Source of the DNA: Candidatus Gastranaerophilales bacterium | GTDB taxonomy: Bacteria > Cyanobacteriota > Vampirovibrionia > Gastranaerophilales > Gastranaerophilaceae | NCBI GenBank assembly: GCA_910587175.1 | Contig: CAJULH010000021.1 | Location: forward strand, 1-31,074 | Reading direction: 5' to 3' | Length of the DNA: 31,074 nucleotides | In this document: positions 1 through 9,094 of the stretch, one piece after another | How the letters are laid out: every line of letters begins with the position of its first letter | Numbering within the stretch: position 1 is the first letter of the stretch | Program-made: the position numbers and the translations under genes | The notes under the pieces: model-generated | Told to the model about the DNA's origin: nothing | What the model saw: only the letters and a program-made list of their open reading frames with translations | Databases searched by the model: none

Positions 1-734
1 TTTCTTATGCAATTGATGATTCAAAACTTGTTTCAAAATGGAATACAATAGACATTTTCAATAAAATATTAAGAAATGATTTTGATGAAAAAATAAGAGA
101 TGAGCTCTTTGAAGCCGTAACTTTTGCAAACAATTGCGGTGATAATTACAACAAAAACATAATTAAAGCAGTTCTTGCCTATGTAATTTTAGAAGAAGGG
201 AATGCACTAAAATCTTTGGAAATCTGTGCAGAGGAGATGACCTGGTTTTCTAAAGAAAAAATTGCACTTGGCGCTTTAATTTCATGGTACATCAGTGCAA
301 AAGCAACAATGGCGACCAATGGGGCAGATAAAGCAATAGAAATTTGTGAAAAAGCTATAAAAATCTGCGAAAGCACAAAAATAAACACCGTATATTTCAA
401 AATACTTTTCCAATCTTTAATGGCAAGAGCATATTTGAACAAAGGCGAACTAGACAATGCCAAAACATACTCAGAGCTTGCTTTTCAGGATGCAAATATT
501 AACGAACTTATCTTTCTGCAGATGATTTTATACAAACTCAGAGCAAACATCATGCAGGATTCAATCACAACAATTGATTCTTCAAGAAAGCTGGATGTTG
601 CCCAAAATACAATCAAAACCTATGAAAAAGCACTAAACATTGCAACAAATTTAAACCTCACAAGGCATCACTATATTATCCAAAAAGAACTGACATCATT
701 TAAAGCATACTGTCAGCTGAAAAGAATAATGTAA
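1..734 (+). CDS. TPR-like helical repeat protein, 3' part only
   Basis: The frame is open from base 3 to the TAA at 732-734, so this is the C-terminal ~243 residues of a gene that begins left of the window. An internal ATG at 216 is only a methionine within the frame. The protein is almost wholly helical. The stretch around bases 300-500 has TPR-like spacing: small residues A/G, an AYLNKGELDNA-type turn, then a second helix ending in ELAFQDA. Such repeats usually form protein-binding scaffolds, and the partner here is unknown. No catalytic motif is visible. The upstream part could carry a regulatory or ATPase domain. No terminator is seen after the stop; the next gene has its own promoter. 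Confidence 0.7.
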   Translation, partial: SYAIDDSKLVSKWNTIDIFNKILRNDFDEKIRDELFEAVTFANNCGDNYNKNIIKAVLAYVILEEGNALKSLEICAEEMTWFSKEKIALGALISWYISAKATMATNGADKAIEICEKAIKICESTKINTVYFKILFQSLMARAYLNKGELDNAKTYSELAFQDANINELIFLQMILYKLRANIMQDSITTIDSSRKLDVAQNTIKTYEKALNIATNLNLTRHHYIIQKELTSFKAYCQLKRIM

Positions 735-777
735 ATCTGCAAATGCCTTGTAAACAGCGTATTATATATATTTCCCA

Positions 778-806
778 TTGACAGTAAAAACAATTTTAAA
801 TAAAAT
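778..806 (+). promoter_or_regulatory. Strong sigma-70-type promoter for a leaderless mRNA
   Basis: A perfect TTGACA lies at 778-783, then 17 bases, then TAAAAT at 801-806. The acyltransferase ATG starts at 813, six bases after the -10 box, so the expected start of transcription falls on or next to the start codon. No Shine-Dalgarno sequence fits between them. Confidence 0.75.
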
Positions 807-812
807 TAAGCT

Positions 813-1643
813 ATGAGTGCACCAAAACATCTATATAGTGAAATTCCCCCAACAAAAATAAGAAACCGGGAAGAAAAATTCAGAGAGGCAAAAAATGTCC
901 CGTTTTGGCATTTTATTGGAGATTTTATTTTCTTTTCGATGCTAAAAAACAGATTCTATTCCCTGATGTACAAAGGTTTAGAGAATTTCGAGAAAAGAAA
1001 TAAAGATTTTGCCACGGTATTTTACGCCCCGCATTCAAACTGGTGGGATGGTCTTGTAGGTTATATCGTAATTTATTTTATTTTGAAAAAAACCGGCAAA
1101 TTCAGAATGCGCCTCATGATTGAAGAAATGAACAGATTTCCGCTCTTTCAATATGTTGGTTGTTTTCCAATAAATAAAAAATCTCCGCAAAGCGCAATGA
1201 AATCTTTAAGTTATGCGGCAGACACCCTGAAAGACCCCGATATTGCTTTTTGGCTCTTTCCGCAGGGAATTATCCGTCCTCCGCACTATAGACCGGAAAC
1301 TTTCCAAACGGGACTTGCTTATATGGCAAAAAATGCAGCAAAAAAATTTGGCGGGGTAAATTTAATCCCTGCCGGAGTGAATTATACATTTTTAAGACAA
1401 GACAGACCTGAAATACTTATTGAATTCGGCACCCCGAAAGTTATTACAAATCCGGATTTTGACAGAAAAGAATTTACCCACACCCTTGAAAGAGAGTTTG
1501 AAAATTTCCTTGACAACCAGCAGTTAAACATAAGCAAAGGTGATTTTGAAGGATATGAATATCTGTATAAAGAAAAACTTCATTGGTGGCGCCAGATAGA
1601 AAATAAATTAAAAAATATAGGCATTAACAACAAAGAAGATTAG
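813..1643 (+). CDS. PlsC-type lysophospholipid / 1-acylglycerol-3-phosphate acyltransferase
   Basis: A 276-residue acyltransferase of the LPLAT superfamily, expected to move an acyl chain onto a lysophospholipid or similar acceptor at the inner face of the membrane. The catalytic HX4D motif is H74-S-N-W-W-D79. The FPQG at residues 149-152 matches the FPEG acceptor-phosphate motif with Q for E. Between them lies EEMNRFPLFQYVG, in the usual place of the second block. Hydrophobic segments flank the motifs (around residues 33-43 and 82-92). It is expressed from its own promoter with no leader. The ROK kinase gene follows 13 bases after the stop. The exact acceptor (lysophosphatidate, ornithine lipid or other) cannot be told from sequence. 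Confidence 0.85.
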   Translation: MSAPKHLYSEIPPTKIRNREEKFREAKNVPFWHFIGDFIFFSMLKNRFYSLMYKGLENFEKRNKDFATVFYAPHSNWWDGLVGYIVIYFILKKTGKFRMRLMIEEMNRFPLFQYVGCFPINKKSPQSAMKSLSYAADTLKDPDIAFWLFPQGIIRPPHYRPETFQTGLAYMAKNAAKKFGGVNLIPAGVNYTFLRQDRPEILIEFGTPKVITNPDFDRKEFTHTLEREFENFLDNQQLNISKGDFEGYEYLYKEKLHWWRQIENKLKNIGINNKED

Positions 1644-1656
1644 ACGGATTTTAATA

Positions 1657-2622
1657 ATGAAGAAGTATGCTATTGGAATTGATTTAGGCGGAACAAAAAT
1701 ATTAGCCGGAGTTGTAGATTTATCAAACGGAAAAATTGTTTCGGAGGTTAAAAACAAAACCAAAAAAGAAAAGGGTAATAAAAAAATAGGTGAAAAAATC
1801 CTTGAAACCCTGGATGAACTCTTTGAAACATCGGGTATTCCAAAAAAAGATATCTCTTCCATAGGTCTTGGGCTTGCAGGACAGGTAGACAGAAAAAAAG
1901 GAATTTTAATAAATGCCGTAAACCTTGAGTGCAAAGATTTTCACATTAAAGAATTAATTGAAGAAAAATACAATATCCCTGTTTTTTGCGGCAATGATGT
2001 TGAAGCCGCAGCGATTGGGGAGCTAAATTACGGCGCAGGCAAGGGATATAAGGATATTGTCTGTATATTTGTCGGCACAGGTATAGGTTCATCCATAATA
2101 AAAGATGGCAAAATCCATTACGGTGCAAGCGGTTCGGCGGGTGAAATAGGGCATATTATAGTAGATTTAAACGGAAGAGCGTGTTCATGCGGCGGAAACG
2201 GCTGCCTTGAAGCATATGCAAGCAGAAGCGCAATTGAGTCCAGAATTTTAGGCGCTGTTAAAAAAGGCAGAAAATCAATAATAACAGAGTTTGCAAGCTC
2301 TTCATCAATAAGCTCTAAGCACATTAAAAAATCGCTGGACGCAAGAGATGAAGTGGTGACACAATATGTAAACGAAGCAATAGAATACCTTTCAGGCGGC
2401 ATTGCAAGTGTTATGAATTTCTACAACCCAGAGCTTGTAATCCTTGGAGGAGGCTTAATCCAAAGTATTGATGAGATATATTTGAGTACAATTAAAAAAG
2501 CAAGAGCAAAAGCGCTTCCTGTGCCGTCTGAAATTACAAAGTTTAAAAAAGCAGAACTTGGGGATTATTCAGGCGTTATAGGCGCTGCCATGCTTGAAAA
2601 TACGCTTAAAATCTGCTCTTAG
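1657..2622 (+). CDS. ROK-family sugar kinase (glucokinase-like)
   Basis: A 321-residue ROK kinase, likely phosphorylating glucose or an N-acetylated hexosamine with ATP in the cytosol. The N-terminal ATP-binding loop is D9-L-G-G-T-K14. The ROK zinc site is complete: H166 followed by C176, C178 and C183 in the ACSCGGNGCLE block. A second phosphate-binding segment, VGTGIGSSII, lies near residue 140. The C-terminal NPELVILGGGL is also typical. Length is normal for glucokinases of this family. It begins 13 bases after the acyltransferase stop, with only a weak ribosome site, so co-transcription is likely. Some ROK members are repressors, but there is no N-terminal helix-turn-helix here. The sugar specificity is not certain. 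Confidence 0.88.
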   Translation: MKKYAIGIDLGGTKILAGVVDLSNGKIVSEVKNKTKKEKGNKKIGEKILETLDELFETSGIPKKDISSIGLGLAGQVDRKKGILINAVNLECKDFHIKELIEEKYNIPVFCGNDVEAAAIGELNYGAGKGYKDIVCIFVGTGIGSSIIKDGKIHYGASGSAGEIGHIIVDLNGRACSCGGNGCLEAYASRSAIESRILGAVKKGRKSIITEFASSSSISSKHIKKSLDARDEVVTQYVNEAIEYLSGGIASVMNFYNPELVILGGGLIQSIDEIYLSTIKKARAKALPVPSEITKFKKAELGDYSGVIGAAMLENTLKICS

Positions 2623-2649
2623 ATGCTCTTTTACGGGATATTTTAATGG

Positions 2650-2655
2650 TATAAT
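2650..2655 (+). promoter_or_regulatory. -10 box of a probable leaderless promoter for mfd
   Basis: A perfect TATAAT at 2650-2655 ends six bases before the mfd ATG at 2662. This is the same spacing as in the acyltransferase promoter. The -35 region is poor (a T-rich stretch near 2627-2634). No Shine-Dalgarno sequence precedes the ATG. Confidence 0.55.
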
Positions 2656-2661
2656 TTTCGT

Positions 2662-5600
2662 ATGCCAAATAATGTATCAGAGATATTCAATAGTTTTGAC
2701 ATTCCGCCTCTTGACCGTTTTTTAAAAAGAAAAGAAGTGGGCATAAGTCTTAGTCTTACAGGATTAAACAATCCTTTAAGACTGCTGGCTTTAAATAAAA
2801 TCAATAAAAAATCAGATAAAAAAATATTATTTATAACCGCAAATGAACAGGCGGCGCTAAAATACCAAAAAGATTTAGAATCCTTATTTGACCTTGAAAC
2901 CAAAATTCTCCCCTTTCAAGAGATCAACCCGTATGAGGATGTAGATAGAAATTACTATATATATGAAGAGCAGGCAGATGTTTTGTGCGGGGCTGCAAAC
3001 GGAAACTACCCCTTTGTAATAGCACCGGTCAAGGTTTTAGCAGAAAAGTTTCCGGACAAGAATTTTTATAATAAAAATTCTTTCAAAATAAAGAGAAACG
3101 ATGAACTCGACTATGCTAAAACAATAGAAAAACTGATTGATTTGGGGTACAAAAGAGTACCAATGGCTGTGGATGCGGGTGAATTTTCAGTCAAAGGGGA
3201 TATTTTAGATATTTTTACCCTTTATTCTTCCCCCGTAAGGGTGGAATTTTTTGCAGATACGGTTGAAGACATCAGAATGTTTGACCCGAATACCCAAAAA
3301 AGCTTTAAAAAACTTGATGAGGTGATAATTTACCCGCTGCATAAATTTTTAATAAATGATGAAACAAAAAAAGCCTTTAAAAATAAACTTAATGACGAGA
3401 TTAAAAAATTCGGCAAAAACGAAACTTTGGATATTTTATTTGGCGAAATATCAGAAAAAATAGATAACGACGGATATTTTGAAGGAATAGAATATTACCA
3501 GAATTATTTAAATAAAGACCTTGTTTGCGCTCTGGAATTTTTCAAAGACTATATTTTAATCTATGATGATACAGCACAAATTAACTCAAAGCTTGAAAAC
3601 ATAGATGATGAATTAACAAAAAGCTATCAGGCAAATCTTGCATCCGGTCTGAAATTACCCCTCACCGGTAAAAACCATATTACATTTGAAGAATACAAAA
3701 AAGAAATTCAAAAGTTTAAAAGAATAGGTTTTGATACTTTTCTTGAAAATTTTGAAGGTGATAACCTTGGCTACGAGGCAATTTCAGACACAACATTTAC
3801 CGATAAATTAATTGAATTTGATTCAGAATTGCCGCCGTTTTTTTCTTCATCGGCAGATGAAATTTCAAATTTTATAAAACGCGAAATAAAAGAAGGGGCA
3901 AGGATTTTCATCTGCACTAATTACCCGAAAAGATTTTCTGAAATTTTAAAAGAGTTTGAAATATATTCTGAAAATATATTTATACTTCCGCCGTTAACCT
4001 CCGGCGGCGGCATTTTAAACCGCGTTGAAACAACAAAAGAACCCTTAAATAAGGAAAAATGGATATTTTTATCTGATAAAGAGTTATTTAATAAGCGCTC
4101 CAAGGATATCACAACAAGGAAATACTCATCTAACAAGCAATCCCAGGATTATATTGATTCCATAAATGACATTATGGAAAACGAATTTGTTGTGCATACA
4201 ATCCATGGCATAGGCATTTTCAGAGGACTCAGGAAAGAAGAGATGGATGGCGCTTTGAAGGATTATCTTGAGATTGAATTTCAGGGCGGCGACAAACTTT
4301 TTATGCCGGCAGAACAGATAAACCTCTTGTACAGATACAGAGGCGGAGGCAGCACAAAACCAAAGCTCTCCAAGATGGGCGGGGCAGCCTGGGAGAATAC
4401 CAAGAACAAGGCAAAGGGCGAAGTTAAAGAAATTGCATATGATTTATTAAAACTTTATGCACGACGTGAAATGAGCCAGGGAATTGCATTTGAACCGGAT
4501 ACAACTTGGCAGTACGAGATGGAGGATGCTTTTGAATTCACCGAAACCCCAGATCAGATGCAGGCTATCGTCGATGTAAAAAATGATATGGAAAATTCAA
4601 GACCGATGGACAGGCTTATATGCGCAGATGTGGGTTTTGGAAAGACCGAAGTTGCCATCAGAGCTATATTTAAAGCCGTTATGTCCGGCAAACAGGCTGC
4701 TCTTATTGCTCCTACAACCATTCTGGCACTACAGCATTACCAGACAATTGCAGAAAGATTTAAGCCGTTTTCAGTTAATGTGCAGCTACTATCACGTTTT
4801 AAGTCCCCTAAAGAACGTCGGGAAACAATAAAAATGCTTGCTGATGGCACATGCGATGTGGTAATAGGCACACACAGTCTGCTTTTTGACCGTGAATTTA
4901 AGAATTTGGGGCTTTTGGTAATTGATGAAGAGCACAAATTCGGCGTGGCACATAAGGAAAAGCTGAAAAAATTCCGTGAAAACATTGATATACTTGCAAT
5001 GTCCGCCACCCCGATTCCAAGAACCCTTAATATGGCACTATCCGGCTTGAAAAATATGTCTCTAATCAACACCCCGCCTAAAAACAGGCTGCCTGTAAAA
5101 ACTTATGTAGGCGAGTTCAACGAAGCCTTCTTGAAAAACGCCGTCAATCACGAACTTCAGCGGGATGGTCAGGTATTTTTCGTGCATAACCGCGTGGAGA
5201 GCATATATACGGTAGCTGAATATTTGAAAAACCTGCTCCCTAACGCACGTATAGCTGTTGCGCATGGACAGATGAATGAAAATGAACTTGAAAAAATCAT
5301 GTACGATTTTGCCCTAAAAGCTTATGATGTCTTGCTTTGCACCACAATTATAGAGTCAGGACTTGATATTTCAAACGCAAACACAATAATAATCAACGAT
5401 TCCGACCGGTTCGGTCTTGCACAGCTTTACCAATTGCGGGGAAGGGTCGGAAGATCAGACAGGCAGGCATATTGCTACTGTTTTTATAAAAAGTCCAAAG
5501 AACTCGCTGCAGACGCTTTCAAGAGGCTTTCTGCCATAAAAGACTTTGCAAGCCTGGGTTCCGGGTATCAAATTGCCTTAAGAGATATTGAAATCAGGGG

Positions 5601-6240
5601 TGTTGGGAATATTTTAGGCGCAAAACAGCACGGACATATGGTAAACGTGGGTTTTGACACTTATGTAAATCTTTTGGAAGAATGCGTAAATGAGCTTAAA
5701 AACCAACAAAAACAAGGGCTTTCACCTTATGAAAAAGCTCAAATCCAACCAAAACAAGAGCCCTGCATTGTTGATATTAAAGCAACAGCCTATATTCCGG
5801 ATGAATGGGTCGGGTCTTACGAACAAAAAATGCTTGAATATAAAAGGCTTTCAGACGTTAAAAGCATTTCCGAACTTGAAAGCATGGCGGCAAGTTTCAG
5901 AGACAGATTTTCAAAACTGCCTGAAAGCGTTGAAAACCTTATAAAACTTATACGTTTAAGACTTTTAGGAAGTGCAATAAATATTACGCAAATAAGAGAA
6001 ACTTCCGACAACATAAGGATTTACACACCATTTACAATGCAGGAGTGGCTTATTTTAAAAAGAAAACTGGATTTAAATATTACAAAATATTTTCAGTGGA
6101 CAAACCCTCCGAAATCTGTAAAAGACGCTAAAGGCATCCTGCTTATGAAAAAAACAGGGCTTGAGTTTAACGAAATATTTAACATATTGGCGGATTTGTT
6201 TTATTATATATCTCATATAATATTAGAATTTAAAAAATAA
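2662..6240 (+). CDS. mfd: Transcription-repair coupling factor Mfd
   Basis: A 1192-residue ATP-driven DNA translocase that removes RNA polymerase stalled at lesions and recruits UvrA. In order: a UvrB-like N-terminal domain; a CarD-like RNA-polymerase interaction domain starting near residue 505 (VVHTIHGIGIF); translocase domain 1 with Walker A G658-F-G-K-T662 and DEEH 755-758, followed by SATPIPRTL; translocase domain 2 with GLDISNANTIII and the arginine-finger block GRVGRSDRQ; and a C-terminal TRCF domain. Length is normal for the family. The start is ATG 2662 with a -10 box directly upstream and no ribosome site. The parvulin gene follows after 28 bases. Confidence 0.97.
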   Translation: MPNNVSEIFNSFDIPPLDRFLKRKEVGISLSLTGLNNPLRLLALNKINKKSDKKILFITANEQAALKYQKDLESLFDLETKILPFQEINPYEDVDRNYYIYEEQADVLCGAANGNYPFVIAPVKVLAEKFPDKNFYNKNSFKIKRNDELDYAKTIEKLIDLGYKRVPMAVDAGEFSVKGDILDIFTLYSSPVRVEFFADTVEDIRMFDPNTQKSFKKLDEVIIYPLHKFLINDETKKAFKNKLNDEIKKFGKNETLDILFGEISEKIDNDGYFEGIEYYQNYLNKDLVCALEFFKDYILIYDDTAQINSKLENIDDELTKSYQANLASGLKLPLTGKNHITFEEYKKEIQKFKRIGFDTFLENFEGDNLGYEAISDTTFTDKLIEFDSELPPFFSSSADEISNFIKREIKEGARIFICTNYPKRFSEILKEFEIYSENIFILPPLTSGGGILNRVETTKEPLNKEKWIFLSDKELFNKRSKDITTRKYSSNKQSQDYIDSINDIMENEFVVHTIHGIGIFRGLRKEEMDGALKDYLEIEFQGGDKLFMPAEQINLLYRYRGGGSTKPKLSKMGGAAWENTKNKAKGEVKEIAYDLLKLYARREMSQGIAFEPDTTWQYEMEDAFEFTETPDQMQAIVDVKNDMENSRPMDRLICADVGFGKTEVAIRAIFKAVMSGKQAALIAPTTILALQHYQTIAERFKPFSVNVQLLSRFKSPKERRETIKMLADGTCDVVIGTHSLLFDREFKNLGLLVIDEEHKFGVAHKEKLKKFRENIDILAMSATPIPRTLNMALSGLKNMSLINTPPKNRLPVKTYVGEFNEAFLKNAVNHELQRDGQVFFVHNRVESIYTVAEYLKNLLPNARIAVAHGQMNENELEKIMYDFALKAYDVLLCTTIIESGLDISNANTIIINDSDRFGLAQLYQLRGRVGRSDRQAYCYCFYKKSKELAADAFKRLSAIKDFASLGSGYQIALRDIEIRGVGNILGAKQHGHMVNVGFDTYVNLLEECVNELKNQQKQGLSPYEKAQIQPKQEPCIVDIKATAYIPDEWVGSYEQKMLEYKRLSDVKSISELESMAASFRDRFSKLPESVENLIKLIRLRLLGSAINITQIRETSDNIRIYTPFTMQEWLILKRKLDLNITKYFQWTNPPKSVKDAKGILLMKKTGLEFNEIFNILADLFYYISHIILEFKK

Positions 6241-6268
6241 AAATCATAAAAAAAGAGGAGAAATATTT

Positions 6269-7375
6269 ATGAAATTAGCTAAATCCCTACTTACAGCAGG
6301 GCTTTCAATCGGTTTACTTACAGGCTGCGCGCTTGATAAAACAGCTATTATAAAAGTAAACGGCGAACCTATTACAAGAGCGCAGTATGAAAAAGCGCTC
6401 AACCAACAGCTGAAAACCCCGCAAATGCAGCAAATGGGCAACCAGACAAAAGACCCAAACAGCTTTGTAATGCTTATGACAAAGGATAGAATTACAAATG
6501 AACTCATTGTAAAAACTATACTTGAACAGCAGATTAGAGAACATAAAATTACCGTTTCAAACGATGAAATCAAAGCAAAAAGAAAAGAAATAGCAGATAA
6601 AATCGGCTCAGAAGAAAGATTGCAGGAAATTTTAAAACAAAATAATGTTTCAGAAAGCCAATTAAAAGAAGATTTAATAAACGAAATCAAAGTTGATAAA
6701 CTTGTCACCGCAACAGCTGACGTAAAGGTTTCAGATAAAGAAATCTCTGATTTTTACAACAGCAACAAAGCTTCTTTTGACCGTCCCGAAAGAGTTAAGG
6801 CTTCCCATATTTTAATTGAAGCAAACCCGGATAAAATTAAGCAGGAAATCATAGAAGCTGACAAAAACGGAAAATTAAGCGCCGAGCAGATTGATGCAAA
6901 AGTAAAAGCAAAAATGGATGAAAAAATGGCTCTTGCAAAGAAAGTAAGGGAAGAAGCATTGAAAAATCCTGAGAAATTTGCAGAGCTTGCTAAAAAATAT
7001 TCAGACGACAAAGTATCTGCTGCAAACGGCGGTGACCTTGGATTTTTCCCAAAAGAAGCCATGGTAAAGCCTTTTGCTGATGCTGTATTCAGCCTGAAAC
7101 CTGATACCATTTCAGAAGTTGTTGTTTCAGATTTCGGAAACCACATTATTATAGTAAAAGACAGAGCAGCCAAGGGTTTGCAACCGCTTGACAAAGTAAA
7201 GGATGAAATCAAAAGTTTCCTTGAGCAACAAAAGAAAATAAGCGCTCTTCAAAAACTTTTTGAAGGTTTGAAGGCTTCTGCAAAAGTTGAATACATTGAT
7301 GAAAGTTTTAGACCGGATAACATCCAAAATGCAATCAGAAGCAATATTCAAGCCCAACAAGGCGCACAGAAATAG
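6269..7375 (+). CDS. SurA/PrsA-like parvulin peptidyl-prolyl isomerase lipoprotein
   Basis: A 368-residue periplasmic folding factor. The signal peptide ends in lipobox L-T-G-C20, so the mature protein should be lipid-anchored. Residues ~22-150 form a SurA-N-like chaperone region. A parvulin (PpiC) domain runs from about 175 to 298, starting with RVKASHIL and containing NGGDLGFFPKEAMVKPF and the closing FGNHIIIV block. A Lys/Asp-rich insert at ~190-225 splits the domain after its first strand, as in PrsA/SurA relatives. A good ribosome site (AAGAGGAG, 6253-6260) lies ahead of the ATG. A terminator follows the gene. It probably helps outer-membrane or secreted proteins fold, in keeping with the lipid A genes just downstream. 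Confidence 0.9.
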   Translation: MKLAKSLLTAGLSIGLLTGCALDKTAIIKVNGEPITRAQYEKALNQQLKTPQMQQMGNQTKDPNSFVMLMTKDRITNELIVKTILEQQIREHKITVSNDEIKAKRKEIADKIGSEERLQEILKQNNVSESQLKEDLINEIKVDKLVTATADVKVSDKEISDFYNSNKASFDRPERVKASHILIEANPDKIKQEIIEADKNGKLSAEQIDAKVKAKMDEKMALAKKVREEALKNPEKFAELAKKYSDDKVSAANGGDLGFFPKEAMVKPFADAVFSLKPDTISEVVVSDFGNHIIIVKDRAAKGLQPLDKVKDEIKSFLEQQKKISALQKLFEGLKASAKVEYIDESFRPDNIQNAIRSNIQAQQGAQK

Positions 7376-7400
7376 ACAAAGAATAAAAAAATATGATATT

Positions 7401-7439
7401 ATAAAACCGTCCTTTAAAATCAGGGGCGGTTTTATTTTT
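7401..7439 (+). terminator. Rho-independent terminator after the parvulin gene
   Basis: ATAAAACCG (7401-7409) pairs with CGGTTTTAT (7427-7435). T410, C411 and C412 extend the stem against G424-G426. A T-rich tail follows. Confidence 0.8.
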
Positions 7440-7456
7440 ACATAGGTGTGATAAAA

Positions 7457-7921
7457 ATGGGCAAATTGATTGAACAATCTAAAATTGAGGAATTGACAAA
7501 CCAAATCAAAAAGCAGGGAAAGACAATTGTTGCAACAAACGGCTGCTTCGATATTTTACATGTGGGACATGTGAGATATCTTAAAAAAAGTAAAGAATTT
7601 GGCGATGTGCTGATTGTGGGATTGAATTCTGATGCATCGGTGAGGTCTATTAAGGGTCCAAATCGACCCATTAATAATGAATTTGACCGTGCAGAGGTAC
7701 TATGCGCGCTAAATTCCGTAGATTATGTTGTTCTTTTTGATGAAGATTCCCCAAGAGATTTGCTTGAGCTTATAAAGCCCAATGTATACACAAAAGGGGC
7801 GGATTACACTTTAAAAACCCTGCCTGAAGCGGATGTAATCTTAAAAAACAACGGCTGGGTTGAATTTATAGATTTTGTTGAAGGAAAATCTACAACAAAA
7901 ATAATCGACAAAATGAAATAA
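7457..7921 (+). CDS. D-glycero-beta-D-manno-heptose 1-phosphate adenylyltransferase (RfaE2/HldE C-domain type)
   Basis: A 155-residue cytidylyltransferase-fold nucleotidyltransferase that activates a heptose 1-phosphate with ATP to make ADP-heptose for LPS or another glycan. The active-site HXGH is H35-V-G-H38 within NGCFDILHVGHVRYLKKSK. KGPNRPI and the C-terminal STTKIIDKMK match the family's later motifs. ATG 7457 is preferred because AGGTG (7445-7449) is well spaced for it; the frame could also begin at GTG 7448. In many Gram-negatives this domain is fused to a heptokinase (HldE). Here it stands alone and no kinase, phosphatase or epimerase gene is in the window, so those steps must be encoded elsewhere. 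A glycerol-3-phosphate cytidylyltransferase (TagD-like) is the main alternative. Confidence 0.85.
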   Translation: MGKLIEQSKIEELTNQIKKQGKTIVATNGCFDILHVGHVRYLKKSKEFGDVLIVGLNSDASVRSIKGPNRPINNEFDRAEVLCALNSVDYVVLFDEDSPRDLLELIKPNVYTKGADYTLKTLPEADVILKNNGWVEFIDFVEGKSTTKIIDKMK

Positions 7922-7984
7922 TTGTACTAGAATAAACATACAATAAGTAACGGCTTCAATAGACAATAAGAGGAGAAAACAAGC

Positions 7985-9094
7985 GTGGCTTCTAAAACAT
8001 TTTCACAAGAAGAAATATCGCAGTTTGTGGGCGGCATTTTAACAAAATCAACCGATGAAAAAATAAATAAGGTTGCACCGCCATTATTAGCAGATGAATA
8101 CACTCTTGCCCTTGCGCTTGGCGAAGAAGAGATTGAAAATCTTGCAAAAACAAAAGCAAAATGCGCGCTTGTACCTCTCGGGGTTAATTTTGAAAATATT
8201 TCAACCATTGAAGTTGAACGCCCAAGACTTGCTATGATGAAGCTTTTGAACCTTTTTTATGAAGCGCCGGATTCTACAATAGGGATTCACCCAAGTGCAG
8301 TTATTCATCCGGATGCAAAAATTGGCAAAGATGTTGCAATTGGTCCAAATGTTGTGATATCACGCGGAGCCGAAATTGGTGATAACACAAGGATTTTAGC
8401 TAATGTTTATATTGGTAAATTTGCAAAAATAGGAAAAAATTGTTTGTTTCACCCCGGCGTGAATATTGGTGATTTTATTCAAATTGGAAACAGCTGCATT
8501 TTGCATCATGGTGCAAGCATAGGCGCAGATGGTTTCAGTTTTGTAACAGAAAAACCTGATAATATTGAATCCGCCAGAAAAGAAGGAGAGATAAAAGGCG
8601 GCAAAGAAGACCAGAAAGTATTCAAAATCCCTTCATTAGGGTCTGTTGTAATTGAAGACGATGTTGAAATAGGCGCAAACACAACAATAGACAGAGGCAC
8701 CATTGAAAATACCACAATCGGTACTCAAACAAAGATTGACAATCTTGTTATGATAGGTCACAACTGTAAAGTTGGAAAAGCTTGCATGATAGTATCCCAG
8801 GTAGGTATTGCAGGAAGCTGTACAATAGGCGACAGAGTTGTAATTGCAGGTCAGGCAGGTCTAAAAGACCATACTGAAATCGGAGATGATTCAATTGTTT
8901 TAGCACAAGCCGGTGTTACAAAATCTTACCCCGCAAGAAGCGTGATTATGGGTGCTCCGGCGGTTCCAAGAAAAGATTTTATAAGACGTATGAAATACCT
9001 CGCAGAAGCAGAGGTTATGGTTCAAAAATATAAAAAATACCAGCATTTATTAGAGGATTATGAGAAATTTTTAAATGAAGACGCTAAAATCTAA
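7985..9094 (+). CDS. lpxD: UDP-3-O-acylglucosamine N-acyltransferase
   Basis: A 369-residue enzyme that adds the second acyl chain to UDP-3-O-acyl-glucosamine in lipid A synthesis. The N-terminal ~95 residues are the uridine-binding domain. Then comes a long left-handed beta-helix of hexapeptide repeats (IGKDVAIGPNVVI and so on), with the family block HHGASIGADGFSFV and the proposed catalytic His in IGHNC (H259). A C-terminal helix follows GAPAVPRKDFIRR. The start is GTG 7985 behind a strong AAGAGGAG. It overlaps lpxC by 20 bases, so translational coupling is likely. Confidence 0.95.
   Translation: MASKTFSQEEISQFVGGILTKSTDEKINKVAPPLLADEYTLALALGEEEIENLAKTKAKCALVPLGVNFENISTIEVERPRLAMMKLLNLFYEAPDSTIGIHPSAVIHPDAKIGKDVAIGPNVVISRGAEIGDNTRILANVYIGKFAKIGKNCLFHPGVNIGDFIQIGNSCILHHGASIGADGFSFVTEKPDNIESARKEGEIKGGKEDQKVFKIPSLGSVVIEDDVEIGANTTIDRGTIENTTIGTQTKIDNLVMIGHNCKVGKACMIVSQVGIAGSCTIGDRVVIAGQAGLKDHTEIGDDSIVLAQAGVTKSYPARSVIMGAPAVPRKDFIRRMKYLAEAEVMVQKYKKYQHLLEDYEKFLNEDAKI

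Noticed and set aside
216..734. Complete small gene beginning at ATG 216
   Set aside because: The same frame is open back to base 3 with matching composition, so the gene is cut by the window edge.
6216..6221. TATAAT within the end of mfd as a promoter for the parvulin gene
   Set aside because: No acceptable -35 at 16-18 bases; kept only as a possibility because the region is AT-rich and such matches occur by chance.
7448..7456. GTG 7448 as start of the adenylyltransferase
   Set aside because: The ribosome site would overlap the start codon; ATG 7457 is better spaced.
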